Source: CAYJNO01 sp964371715 (GTDB lineage Bacteria > Bacillota_I > Bacilli_A > Erysipelotrichales > Erysipelotrichaceae). Taken from it: DNA of 6,287 nt. Numbering within the stretch: the first letter of the stretch is position 1; each line of letters begins with the position of its first letter. Of this stretch, positions 1 to 6,282 are shown one piece after another. A program made the position numbers and the translations under genes. Location: NCBI GenBank assembly GCA_964371715.1, contig CAYJNO010000059.1, forward strand, positions 1-6,287, given 5' to 3'. The notes beneath the pieces were generated by a model. That model searched no databases. It was not told where the DNA came from and saw only the letters and a program-made list of their open reading frames with translations.

Positions 1-21
1 ACTTTATTGTTCACTTTTTTT

Positions 22-32
22 TATGTTAAAAT
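22..32 (+). promoter_or_regulatory. Extended -10 promoter of the B6 kinase gene
   Basis: The bases TATGTTAAAAT match the Gram-positive extended -10 form TRTGnTATAAT, with one difference in the hexamer (TAAAAT at 27-32). No good -35 box sits at 17 bp; TTGTTC at 7-12 is only 14 bp away, which an extended -10 tolerates. Transcription would begin near base 39-40, giving a short leader before the ATG at 58. This also argues against the possible TTG start at base 7, which lies upstream of the promoter. The call rests on sequence resemblance only. Confidence 0.55.
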
Positions 33-57
33 AGTAATTAAGAAAGTGAGATTATTT

Positions 58-864
58 ATGTCAAATATACTACTAATTAACGATATTCCATGTTATATGA
101 AAGTTGCATCAAGTGCTTTAAATCCAATATTATCTTATAATAATCATCAAGTATTTACACTACCTACAGCTTTAATCTCTAATACCTTTAATTATAATAA
201 ATTTAATATTTTGCCATTACATGATTTTATGAAAGATACGCTTAATGTATGGAAAGAATTAGGTTTTAAATTTGAGTGTATCTGTGTAGGTTATATTGTC
301 GATGAAAAACAACAATCATTTATTAAAGACTACTTATTAACATCTAATGCTTTTAAAGTAATAGATCCGATAATGGGTGATAATAAAAAACTTTATAATG
401 GAATGAATAAAAACACGATTAAACTTATGAAAGAGTTATGTTATCATGGTGATTTAATACTACCAAACTACACTGAAGCTGCTTTATTAACAGATGTTGT
501 TGAAATTAAAGACTATTTATCAAAAACTGAAATATATGATTTACTTAATAATCTAAAAATAATTACAAGTAAATCAATAGTAGTTACAAGTATACCTTTA
601 GAAAACAATAATTTTTGTGTTGCAGGCTATTGTCATAAAACTAATAATATTTTTATGATAGAGTATCAATTGATTCAAAAAGCTTTATTTGGAACAGGAG
701 ATATATTTAGTGGAGTCTTAGTCTCTAACTTATTAATTGATAATAATTTAGAAAATAGCACAAAAAAAGCAATGGAATTTATCACTAGAATACTAAGTGA
801 TAATACCATTGCTTTAGACATCAACAACAATATTATAATTGAACGTTATTTACATTTACTTTAA
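58..864 (+). CDS. pdxK: Pyridoxal/pyridoxamine kinase (PdxK/PdxY-like, ThiD fold)
   Basis: This 268-residue protein probably phosphorylates pyridoxal, pyridoxamine or pyridoxine with ATP in cytosolic vitamin B6 salvage. The ribokinase-like pyridoxal kinase pattern is visible: the N-terminal strand ILLINDI (4-10), LPTALISN (35-42), DPIMGD (103-108) in the phosphate/Mg region, LPNYTEAALL (135-144), and the anion-hole motif GTGDIFSG (212-219) with D215 as the expected catalytic base. The length is slightly below the usual 275-290. The ATG at 58 is chosen because AAAGTGAG precedes it at a usual distance and because the extended -10 lies at 22-32; a TTG at 7 would add 17 poorly fitting residues. 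Some substrate-side positions look diverged: SNTFNYNKF at 41-49 aligns with SNHTQYGKW of E. coli PdxY (recalled), and GYIVD (78-82) stands where G(Y/F)LGS is usual. A related substrate such as hydroxymethylpyrimidine cannot be excluded. The gene is convergent with the VOC gene and shares the bases TTAA of both stop codons. Confidence 0.82.
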   Translation: MSNILLINDIPCYMKVASSALNPILSYNNHQVFTLPTALISNTFNYNKFNILPLHDFMKDTLNVWKELGFKFECICVGYIVDEKQQSFIKDYLLTSNAFKVIDPIMGDNKKLYNGMNKNTIKLMKELCYHGDLILPNYTEAALLTDVVEIKDYLSKTEIYDLLNNLKIITSKSIVVTSIPLENNNFCVAGYCHKTNNIFMIEYQLIQKALFGTGDIFSGVLVSNLLIDNNLENSTKKAMEFITRILSDNTIALDINNNIIIERYLHLL

Positions 865-1241
865 ATCGTTATTTCTATTATATTACCATCTACATCTTTA
901 ACACAACTTTCATAGTACCCATCACCAGTTGTACGAGGATTACCTATAATTTCAAAGCCATCTTCTCTTAATTGATTTGTTAGTTCATCAACTTTATCAG
1001 CACTGCCGACACTAAATGCTAAATGGATAAACCCTAATCTTTTATCGCTTATATTATCTGCCAAGGCATTTACATACATTAATTCTAAACGTGCTCCACT
1101 TTCAAATGTTAAGAAATAAGAACTAAAACCTTTTATTGGATTATGATACATATCATTGCTTGTAGCCTTAAAGTATTTTACATAAAAATCTTTTAATTCC
1201 TCTAGCTTATTTGTATAAACAGCGATGTGTTCTATTTTCAT
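861..1241 (-). CDS. VOC-superfamily (glyoxalase/lactoylglutathione lyase-like) metalloprotein
   Basis: This 126-residue protein holds two beta-alpha-beta-beta-beta modules of the vicinal oxygen chelate fold, the size of a single-subunit glyoxalase I. The four expected metal ligands are H5 (IEHIAVY), E53 (RLELM), H73 (GFIHLAFSVG) and E123 (GNIIEITI). Their spacing is close to that recalled for the E. coli GloA nickel site (H5, E56, H74, E122). The stretch RTTGDGYYES (103-112) followed by DVDGN is typical of the Firmicute COG0346 group. A glyoxalase-like or isomerase role on a 2-oxoaldehyde or similar compound is possible, but VOC members also include dioxygenases and antibiotic-binding proteins, so the substrate is open. 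It is the second gene of an operon with the transporter: one base separates the genes, and its ribosome binding site lies in the transporter's last codons, so translation is probably coupled. No separate promoter is seen. Confidence 0.85.
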   Translation of the reverse strand: MKIEHIAVYTNKLEELKDFYVKYFKATSNDMYHNPIKGFSSYFLTFESGARLELMYVNALADNISDKRLGFIHLAFSVGSADKVDELTNQLREDGFEIIGNPRTTGDGYYESCVKDVDGNIIEITI

Positions 1242-1242
1242 A

Positions 1243-2406
1243 CTATTTCCCCTTTACTGTTTTCAACATTTTTTCATACATTATATAAAGTAAAAATAAT
1301 AAGATTCCGATAAATATTGGATATAATTCAAAACTTATCTCTCTACCAATTATGCCAAATATTGCTGGCATTGTAAGTGTTCCTGTATAAGCAGATGCCA
1401 TTTGAACACCAGTAATTGCTTGCGAGTTCTTTATTCCAAAATTTTCTGGAGTTGAGTGAATAATACATGGATATACTGGCGATGATCCAAATCCAATCAA
1501 GGCAATACCTAAAATTGATGTAAAATCATTTATTGGTAATATTACTACAATAACACCTATTGCCATCATAATTATGCCAGCTCTTATCATTTGACGATCA
1601 CTATATTTCATTGCGATAAACCCACATATTCCACGTCCTATTGTGATACCTAAATAAAATAAAGCTCCAAGACTTGCTGCTAACTCTGGTGCTATTCCTT
1701 TAGTAAATACTAAATAACTACTAGCCCATAAACCTGTTGTATGTTCAATAGAACAAAAACAGAAAAATGCAAGTGCAATTTCTTTAACCCCTTTTATTTG
1801 AAATACTTCTTTTAAATTTAAGACTTTTTTATTTTTATCTTCTTCACTAGCTCCCATTGACTTTAACTTCCATACTGGTGCACTGGCAAATAAGATAACT
1901 GTTAATACAGCTTGAATTGCAAATAAAACTATAAACCCAGACCTAAAACTTTGACCATTTGTTAAAACCATGCCCATAATATATGGCCCTGTTGTAGCTC
2001 CAAGCCCCCACATACAATGTAACCAACTCATATGCTTACTCTCAAAATTTATCGCTACATAATTGTTTAATGCAGCATCTATACTACCTGCACCTAAGCC
2101 ATACGGGATAGACCATAAGCATAAAGCTATAAAGTCTGGACTAATTGAATATCCATATAATGATATTGCTGTAATTAATACGCTTAATACAGTAACTTTA
2201 TAAACTCCAAGTTTATTTATTAGTTTATTACTATTTAAACTAGAAATAATTGTCCCTGCTGAAATAATTATTGTAACTATCCCCATACTTGATGTTGCTA
2301 CACCAAATTCATTACTAATAAGTGGCCATGCCGACCCTAATACGGCATCTGGTAGTCCTAAACTAATAAATGCTAAATAAATAAGTGCTAAAAGTAAACC
2401 AATCAT
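1243..2406 (-). CDS. Major facilitator superfamily transporter, FucP-like sugar permease group
   Basis: This 387-residue inner-membrane protein probably exchanges or symports a small solute, perhaps a sugar. Hydrophobic segments suggest twelve helices, roughly at 2-28, 41-58, 69-88, 91-108, 128-148, 156-176, 207-234, 241-263, 273-292, 295-313, 328-352 and 357-377. A charged cytoplasmic loop (about 180-206, rich in K, E and D) lies between the halves. GLPDAVLGSAWP (17-28), NNYVA (114-118), WLHCMWGLGATTGP (128-141) and YPCIIHSTPENFG (312-324) resemble Firmicute members of the fucose permease-like COG0738 group. The usual MFS loop 2-3 motif is weak (NKLINKLGVYK, 60-70). The start is firm: GGAGG lies six bases before the ATG at 2406. 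It is the first gene of the operon with the VOC protein and diverges from an AraC regulator, a common layout for substrate-induced uptake. The substrate cannot be read from the sequence, and drug efflux is an alternative. Confidence 0.85.
   Translation of the reverse strand: MIGLLLALIYLAFISLGLPDAVLGSAWPLISNEFGVATSSMGIVTIIISAGTIISSLNSNKLINKLGVYKVTVLSVLITAISLYGYSISPDFIALCLWSIPYGLGAGSIDAALNNYVAINFESKHMSWLHCMWGLGATTGPYIMGMVLTNGQSFRSGFIVLFAIQAVLTVILFASAPVWKLKSMGASEEDKNKKVLNLKEVFQIKGVKEIALAFFCFCSIEHTTGLWASSYLVFTKGIAPELAASLGALFYLGITIGRGICGFIAMKYSDRQMIRAGIIMMAIGVIVVILPINDFTSILGIALIGFGSSPVYPCIIHSTPENFGIKNSQAITGVQMASAYTGTLTMPAIFGIIGREISFELYPIFIGILLFLLYIMYEKMLKTVKGK
1249..1255 (-). promoter_or_regulatory. 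Ribosome binding site of the VOC gene inside the end of the transporter gene
   Basis: On the minus strand AAAGGGG ends seven bases before the ATG at 1241. It is built from the last codons of the transporter (V-K-G-K-stop), so ribosomes finishing the transporter would uncover or use this site. This is a standard arrangement for coupled translation and supports a real start at 1241. Confidence 0.7.
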
Positions 2407-2432
2407 AAATATCCTCCAATTAAACTAATAAA

Positions 2433-2461
2433 ATTATATAGTCATATTTTACTATTTTCTA
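2433..2461 (-). promoter_or_regulatory. Probable sigma-A promoter of the transporter-VOC operon
   Basis: Reading the minus strand, TAGAAA (2461-2456, 4 of 6 matches to TTGACA) is separated by 17 bp from a perfect TATAAT (2438-2433). The start would fall near 2426, leaving a leader of about 20 bases that contains TTGGAGGAT. The weak -35 fits a promoter that needs an activator, such as the divergent AraC protein. AT-rich DNA gives such boxes easily, so confidence is moderate. Confidence 0.5.
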
Positions 2462-2477
2462 TTATAATTAAGTCATA
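2440..2477. promoter_or_regulatory. Candidate AraC-family operator: direct repeat of AGTCATA
   Basis: AGTCATA occurs at 2440-2446 and again at 2471-2477, 31 bp apart from start to start, which is about three helical turns, so both copies face the same side of the DNA. AraC-family proteins with two HTH motifs commonly bind direct repeats in divergent regions like this one. One copy lies just upstream of the transporter -35 box, the other within its spacer. An 8-bp inverted pair (ATATTTTA at 2444-2451, TAAAATAT at 2476-2483) overlaps the repeats. No binding is shown, and short repeats in AT-rich DNA can arise by chance. Confidence 0.4.
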
Positions 2478-2480
2478 AAA

Positions 2481-2486
2481 TATAAT
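2481..2486 (+). promoter_or_regulatory. Possible -10 box of the AraC regulator gene
   Basis: A perfect TATAAT lies at 2481-2486, giving a start near 2493 and a short leader before the ribosome binding site AAGGAG (2499-2504) and the ATG at 2510. No convincing -35 box is found at 16-18 bp. A second TATAAT at 2463-2468 is an alternative. Either would overlap the repeat region, which would allow autoregulation. Confidence 0.3.
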
Positions 2487-2509
2487 TATTTCGCCAAAAA
2501 GGAGATTTT

Positions 2510-3400
2510 ATGGAATTAACACTATGTAATAGCACTGTTGATGCTTCAAACAAAGAATTAAATTCACAAGGTAATCAGTTTCTTCCAGTCGCAATTTACT
2601 ATGAAGATATTAAAACGAAATCTGTACCCTATCATTGGCATGATGAGATTGAAATTATTGTTGTTGTAAAAGGTGTTATGAAATTAATAGTGGAAACGAC
2701 TTCCTATACAATCAAGACAGGTCAGGGTGTATTTATTAACTCATCAAGACTACATTCTTGTGAGTCCATCGATCATAATGAATGTCATATTAAATCATTT
2801 GTCCTTAATCCACGTTTTTTATATGGTGAACTATCTAGTATCTTATATGAAAATTACTTCCATAAATTTTTGGATCCAAGCGCTAATAATACTATACTCT
2901 TTAGTGATGATTCCTTTTCTAAGTTATTAGATGCTTTTGATACTTTTAAAGATCAAAAGTATGGCTATGAATTTATTGTCCGAGACATACTTACAAAATT
3001 GACTCTCGATTTATTTTCAAACTTAAATACTGATAATTCTTGTACTGACTTAAAACAACTTAAGCAATTAAAGCGCCTTAAAGCAATGATGAGCTATATC
3101 CACAATAATTATCAAGAAGAGATCACACTTTTAGATATTGCATTGAGTGCCAATATAAAAGAAAGTGAAGCCTTAAGATGTTTTAAAAACATCTTAAGAA
3201 CTTCACCTATCAAATATTTAAAACAATATCGAATAAATACTGCAGCTTATTTACTTATTACTACAATTTTACCTATTATTGAAATCGGCTTAAAGTGTGG
3301 GTTTAATGAAATGAGCTACTTTACTAAAAGCTTTAAAGAAGTATATCAATTAACACCTAAAGAATATCGTAAAGTAAATTCTATAAAAATTTACCAGTAA
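2510..3400 (+). CDS. AraC-family transcriptional regulator with N-terminal cupin sensor
   Basis: This 296-residue cytosolic regulator has the usual AraC layout. An N-terminal cupin-type sensor (about 24-125) carries HWHDEIEIIVVVKG (42-55) and H82, the pattern of AraC_binding domains that bind sugars or other small ligands. The C-terminal part (about 188-290) has two helix-turn-helix motifs, near 207-228 (LLDIALSANIKESEALRCF) and 256-276 (IIEIGLKCGFNEMSYFTKSF). It ends in LTPKEYRK, the classic family terminus. The linker holds a short lysine/leucine/glutamine repeat (LKQLKQLKRLK, 181-191). AAGGAG lies five bases before the ATG, so the start is firm. The gene diverges from the transporter-VOC operon across 103 bp and probably controls it, with the direct repeat as candidate operator. 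The ligand is unknown. Its last 20 bases overlap the end of the uvrA-like gene in the opposite direction. Confidence 0.92.
   Translation: MELTLCNSTVDASNKELNSQGNQFLPVAIYYEDIKTKSVPYHWHDEIEIIVVVKGVMKLIVETTSYTIKTGQGVFINSSRLHSCESIDHNECHIKSFVLNPRFLYGELSSILYENYFHKFLDPSANNTILFSDDSFSKLLDAFDTFKDQKYGYEFIVRDILTKLTLDLFSNLNTDNSCTDLKQLKQLKRLKAMMSYIHNNYQEEITLLDIALSANIKESEALRCFKNILRTSPIKYLKQYRINTAAYLLITTILPIIEIGLKCGFNEMSYFTKSFKEVYQLTPKEYRKVNSIKIYQ
3374..3394. other. Weak AT-rich inverted repeat across the convergent gene ends
   Basis: GTAAATT at 3374-3380 and AATTTAC at 3388-3394 can form a 7-bp stem with a 7-base loop. The stop codon of the uvrA-like gene lies in the loop, and the last codons of the AraC gene also run through it. 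With a single G-C pair and no clear T tract on either side it is not a convincing terminator, but no better one is seen between the two convergent genes. Confidence 0.25.
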
Positions 3401-5822
3401 TACTATTAGGATTTATACTTAATTCTTTCGGTGTTCCTTCGGCTATTATTTCACCACCTTTATCACCACCATATGGTCCAAGCTCAATAATATAATCACT
3501 TTGACTTAAGATTTCTAATGAATGTTCAATTACGAATACACTGTTATTTTGTGCTACTAATTTTTTTAATAAAATTAGTAGTTTTTCACTATCTGATGGA
3601 TGTAAGCCTGTTGTTGGTTCATCTAATAGATATAGTGTATTATTACCATTCCCTTTTGCAAGCTCTCTTGATAGTTTTAATCTTTGACACTCTCCTCCAG
3701 ATAATGTACTTGTTGCTTGTCCAAGTGTTAAATATCCTAAACCAACATCATCTAGTGTTTTTAAAATTTTAAGTATTTCTTTATTATCTTTAAAGAAGTT
3801 TAAAGTTTCAAGCACAGTCATATTTAAAATTTCAGAAATATTTTTTTCTTGATAATTGACTGTTAAGATATTATTATTAAATCTTTTACCTTTACATACC
3901 GGACATAATACTTCTACATCATCTAAAAATTGCATATCTAAGAATATTTTTCCAAGACCTTCACACTTATCACATCTTCCACCTTTTACATTAAATGAAA
4001 AATCTGATGTTTTTAACTTTAATTGTTTAGCTTGTTTTTGATTAGCATATAATTCTCTAATTAAAGTAAAGACTTCTGTATAAGTCGCAATATTACTTCT
4101 ATTTTGACGACCTATTGGAGTTTGATCTATCTTAATAATTTTATTAATTGTTTCTAAACCAATTAATGCTTCCATGTTTTTATTTTCTTCAATACAATCA
4201 AAAACAAGTGAACTTTTACCACTTCCACTGACACCAGCAAATGATACAAGTTTGTTTAATGGTATTTTTACACTAACATCTTTTAGGTTATGAATATTGG
4301 CTTTTACAACTTCCAAGTATTTATCTAATTTAAGTTCATTATCATTAACTATTAACTTTTCTTTTCTTAGATACTTAGCTGTTTTTGAATCTGTATTTTT
4401 ACTAACTGTTTCTATGTCTCCATAAGCAACAATTTCTCCACCATGGACACCTGCATCTATTCCAAAGTCAATCACATGATCACATTGTTTCACAAAATCC
4501 ATATCGTGTTCAATTACTAATACTGTATTTCCTAAATCAACAAGTCTTCTAATTGCATTTAATAATAGAGTTGTATCTTTGGCGTGTAATCCTGTTGTTG
4601 GTTCATCAAGTATGTATAACACACCTGTTAAGGCACTTTCTAAAACACTTGTTAATCTAATACGTTGATTTTCTCCACCTGATAATGTACCTATTGGTCT
4701 GTTTAATGAAAGATAATCTAAACCAATCTTTATTAATCCATTACATTTTTTCAATATGTCATTAATAATAGTTTGGGCAATAATCTTTCCATTATCATCT
4801 AATCCCTCATTAACTTCATTAACAAATTCTACCAATTTATCCATTGTATATTCATTTACTTGAACGATAGTTTTACCATTTAATATTGCATGTCTTCCAT
4901 CAAATCCAAGTCTTGTACCATGGCATTCATCGCATTCTTTGCTAATTATCGCATTTGAGATTATCGGGCTATTTACTTTTTTAGTTGTTGATTCAATTAC
5001 TTTTTTATTTAAAAAAGTATATAAACCTTCAACATTACCATCCATTACTCTTTTTGGTTTTTTTATATCTTTAAATCTAGCTTTAAATCTTTCATCATCG
5101 ATACCATATAAAAACACTAGTCTTTCTAATTCATCAAATTCCTTAACAGGTTTATTTACATCAAACTTGAAACCATAATGTTCTCCACATTTTTCATAAA
5201 CATTTGCATAATGCTCGCTAAACACTTCATTTCCCCAAAGCTTTACTGCTCCTTGTCTTATAGTTAAGTTTTCATCAACAATTTGACTTAAATCGATGTC
5301 TTTTATTTCACCAACACCATGACATTTTATACATGCCCCCATTGTTTTATTAAATGAAAAATGTCCCATTTTTAATTTTTCTAATTCAGTTTGACAATGC
5401 GGACATTTAACACTACTTTCATCATCTAAATCAATATATTGTGGTTTTATTTCATTATGACAATTAAAACATATTCTTGTCGCAAGTTTAGCATATAGTA
5501 TTCTTAAATATGTTGAAATCTCTGTATATGTACCTACAGTTGATCTAATATTATTTGATAATAATCTTTGTCCCACTAAAATAGATGGAGATAATCCTAT
5601 TATTTTATCTACATTAGCTTTATTTAAGCCATCAGTTACCATACCCATTGACTCTAAGTATTGTCTTTGACATTCCTTTTGTAAGATATCAATTGCAAAA
5701 CTACTTTTTCCGCTACCTGATACCCCTGTTAAAGCAACTAGTTTATATTTAGGTATTTCAACATTAATATTTTTTAAGTTATTTTCTTTAGCACCTTGAA
5801 TTATAATTACATCACTTCTCAT
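3381..5822 (-). CDS. uvrA: UvrA-like twin ABC ATPase lacking the UvrB-binding domain (UvrA2/DrrC-type)
   Basis: This 813-residue DNA-binding ATPase has two intact ABC modules. Module 1 has Walker A GVSGSGKS (33-40), signature LSGGE (380-384), Walker B with DEP (about 401-413) and H439. Module 2 has Walker A GVSGSGKS (530-537), LSGGE (707-711), Walker B (730-741) and H767. Zinc cysteines are visible at C140/C143/C164/C167 and C617/C620/C640/C643, with extra CxxC pairs at 118-121 and 297-300. E. coli UvrA has about 940 residues; most of the difference lies between RSTVGTYTE (93-101) and the first zinc module, where the UvrB-binding domain of about 115 residues is reduced to a short link (about 118-140). 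It is therefore unlikely to load UvrB in the usual way and more likely resembles UvrA2 or the daunorubicin-resistance protein DrrC. The ATG at 5822 is chosen over one at 5852: it has AAGGAA at a proper distance, starts one base after marR, and gives the normal UvrA N-terminus. The 3' end overlaps the AraC gene by 20 bp. Confidence 0.9.
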   Translation of the reverse strand: MRSDVIIIQGAKENNLKNINVEIPKYKLVALTGVSGSGKSSFAIDILQKECQRQYLESMGMVTDGLNKANVDKIIGLSPSILVGQRLLSNNIRSTVGTYTEISTYLRILYAKLATRICFNCHNEIKPQYIDLDDESSVKCPHCQTELEKLKMGHFSFNKTMGACIKCHGVGEIKDIDLSQIVDENLTIRQGAVKLWGNEVFSEHYANVYEKCGEHYGFKFDVNKPVKEFDELERLVFLYGIDDERFKARFKDIKKPKRVMDGNVEGLYTFLNKKVIESTTKKVNSPIISNAIISKECDECHGTRLGFDGRHAILNGKTIVQVNEYTMDKLVEFVNEVNEGLDDNGKIIAQTIINDILKKCNGLIKIGLDYLSLNRPIGTLSGGENQRIRLTSVLESALTGVLYILDEPTTGLHAKDTTLLLNAIRRLVDLGNTVLVIEHDMDFVKQCDHVIDFGIDAGVHGGEIVAYGDIETVSKNTDSKTAKYLRKEKLIVNDNELKLDKYLEVVKANIHNLKDVSVKIPLNKLVSFAGVSGSGKSSLVFDCIEENKNMEALIGLETINKIIKIDQTPIGRQNRSNIATYTEVFTLIRELYANQKQAKQLKLKTSDFSFNVKGGRCDKCEGLGKIFLDMQFLDDVEVLCPVCKGKRFNNNILTVNYQEKNISEILNMTVLETLNFFKDNKEILKILKTLDDVGLGYLTLGQATSTLSGGECQRLKLSRELAKGNGNNTLYLLDEPTTGLHPSDSEKLLILLKKLVAQNNSVFVIEHSLEILSQSDYIIELGPYGGDKGGEIIAEGTPKELSINPNSITGKFL

Positions 5823-5823
5823 T

Positions 5824-6243
5824 TTACAATTCCTTACCATCAAGATAATCACTCATATACTCTAATACTTCACTAACAATAGCTAATTTATCTTTAGAAA
5901 ACTTATTTTCGACTACTGTCATTAAATTTGAAGCTTTAGTATCTTTACTACTATCTTTTAATTTATCTGTTAATGTCAAGTAGGTAATTCGCTTATCATT
6001 ACTTGATGTTGATTTAATAACTAAACCTTTTTTAACTAATTCATTTACCTTTTGTGTTGTAGCAGGTCTTGATAAATTTAACCTACTGGCCAATTCACTA
6101 ATTGTCATTTTTTCTTGATGATTGATGATAAATAATTGTAAAATGTCAGAATATGGTAGCTCACTACATATATCACTTTCACTTATACTTCTATAACAAT
6201 CTATATCGATTGCACTCATAAATCTAAAGTATGCATTTCTCAT
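5824..6243 (-). CDS. MarR-family winged-helix transcriptional regulator
   Basis: This 139-residue protein has the size and build of MarR dimeric repressors. Helical N-terminal and C-terminal parts (about 1-30 and 95-135) would form the dimer interface around a winged helix-turn-helix: MTISELASRLNLSRPATTQKV (46-66) is the HTH, ELVKKGLV (68-75) follows, and STSSNDKRITYLTLT (78-92) is the wing with D83 and R85 in the family's conserved D-x-R position. AAGGAG lies six bases before the ATG at 6243. The gene is first in an operon with the UvrA-like ATPase, one base apart. A 22-bp palindrome just upstream overlaps the predicted promoter, so the protein probably represses its own operon until a ligand releases it. 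The ligand is unknown; a DNA-binding or phenolic drug is a guess from the neighbour. Two cysteines (C16, C26) are present without an OhrR-like context. Confidence 0.9.
   Translation of the reverse strand: MRNAYFRFMSAIDIDCYRSISESDICSELPYSDILQLFIINHQEKMTISELASRLNLSRPATTQKVNELVKKGLVIKSTSSNDKRITYLTLTDKLKDSSKDTKASNLMTVVENKFSKDKLAIVSEVLEYMSDYLDGKEL
5830..5835 (-). promoter_or_regulatory. Ribosome binding site fixing the uvrA-like start at 5822
   Basis: On the minus strand AAGGAA lies seven bases before the ATG at 5822, within the last codons of the marR gene. The upstream in-frame ATG at 5852 lies inside marR with no comparable site and would add ten residues that do not match UvrA proteins. The arrangement suggests coupled translation of repressor and ATPase. 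Confidence 0.65.
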
Positions 6244-6256
6244 TTAATTCTCCTTA

Positions 6257-6278
6257 ATAGTTTCAATATCGAAACTAT
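6257..6278. promoter_or_regulatory. Palindromic operator of the marR-uvrA operon
   Basis: Half-sites ATAGTTTC (6257-6264) and GAAACTAT (6271-6278) are exact inverted repeats around the six bases AATATC. The four central bases ATAT are also self-complementary, so 10 of 11 base pairs of the 22-bp element are symmetric. MarR dimers typically bind palindromes of this size near their own promoter. The element ends just before the ribosome binding site (6255-6250) and overlaps the predicted -10 box, so a bound dimer would block transcription. Confidence 0.72.
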
Positions 6279-6282
6279 ATCA
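6274..6282 (-). promoter_or_regulatory. Extended -10 box of the marR-uvrA operon
   Basis: On the minus strand TGATATAGT holds the TGn element followed by TATAGT (6279-6274), 5 of 6 matches to TATAAT. Transcription would begin near 6267, inside the palindrome, with a leader of about 24 bases. The -35 region would lie beyond the window end, so the promoter is only partly seen. The alternative pair TTGATA (6283-6278) with TATTAA (6259-6254) is unlikely because that -10 would overlap the ribosome binding site. Confidence 0.45.

Noticed and set aside
15..22. Run of eight T as the tail of a terminator from an upstream gene
   Set aside because: No G-C rich hairpin precedes it in the visible bases; the window begins too close to decide.
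7..57. Longer version of the B6 kinase starting at a TTG at base 7
   Set aside because: It lacks a ribosome binding site, lies upstream of the extended -10 box, and adds 17 residues with no match to the family, whose N-terminus fits the ATG at 58.
2727..2930. A 67-codon open frame within the AraC gene in another frame
   Set aside because: It lies wholly inside a firm AraC coding region, has no ribosome binding site of note and no recognisable protein features.
3055..3085. Short tandem repeat encoding leucine-lysine-glutamine in the AraC linker
   Set aside because: Only about three imperfect 9-base units in an interdomain linker of biased composition; no sign of a functional repeat.
3518..5178. 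Several open plus-strand frames of 60-85 codons opposite the uvrA-like gene
   Set aside because: They are antisense shadows of a well-supported gene, have no recognisable domains or good ribosome binding sites, and reflect its codon composition.
5823..5852. Upstream ATG for the uvrA-like protein at 5852
   Set aside because: It would overlap marR by 29 bases, has no suitable ribosome binding site, and adds residues not seen at UvrA N-termini.
6166..6198. Cysteines 16 and 26 of the MarR protein as an OhrR-type peroxide sensor
   Set aside because: The surrounding residues do not resemble the OhrR redox-cysteine context and no ohr peroxidase gene is adjacent.
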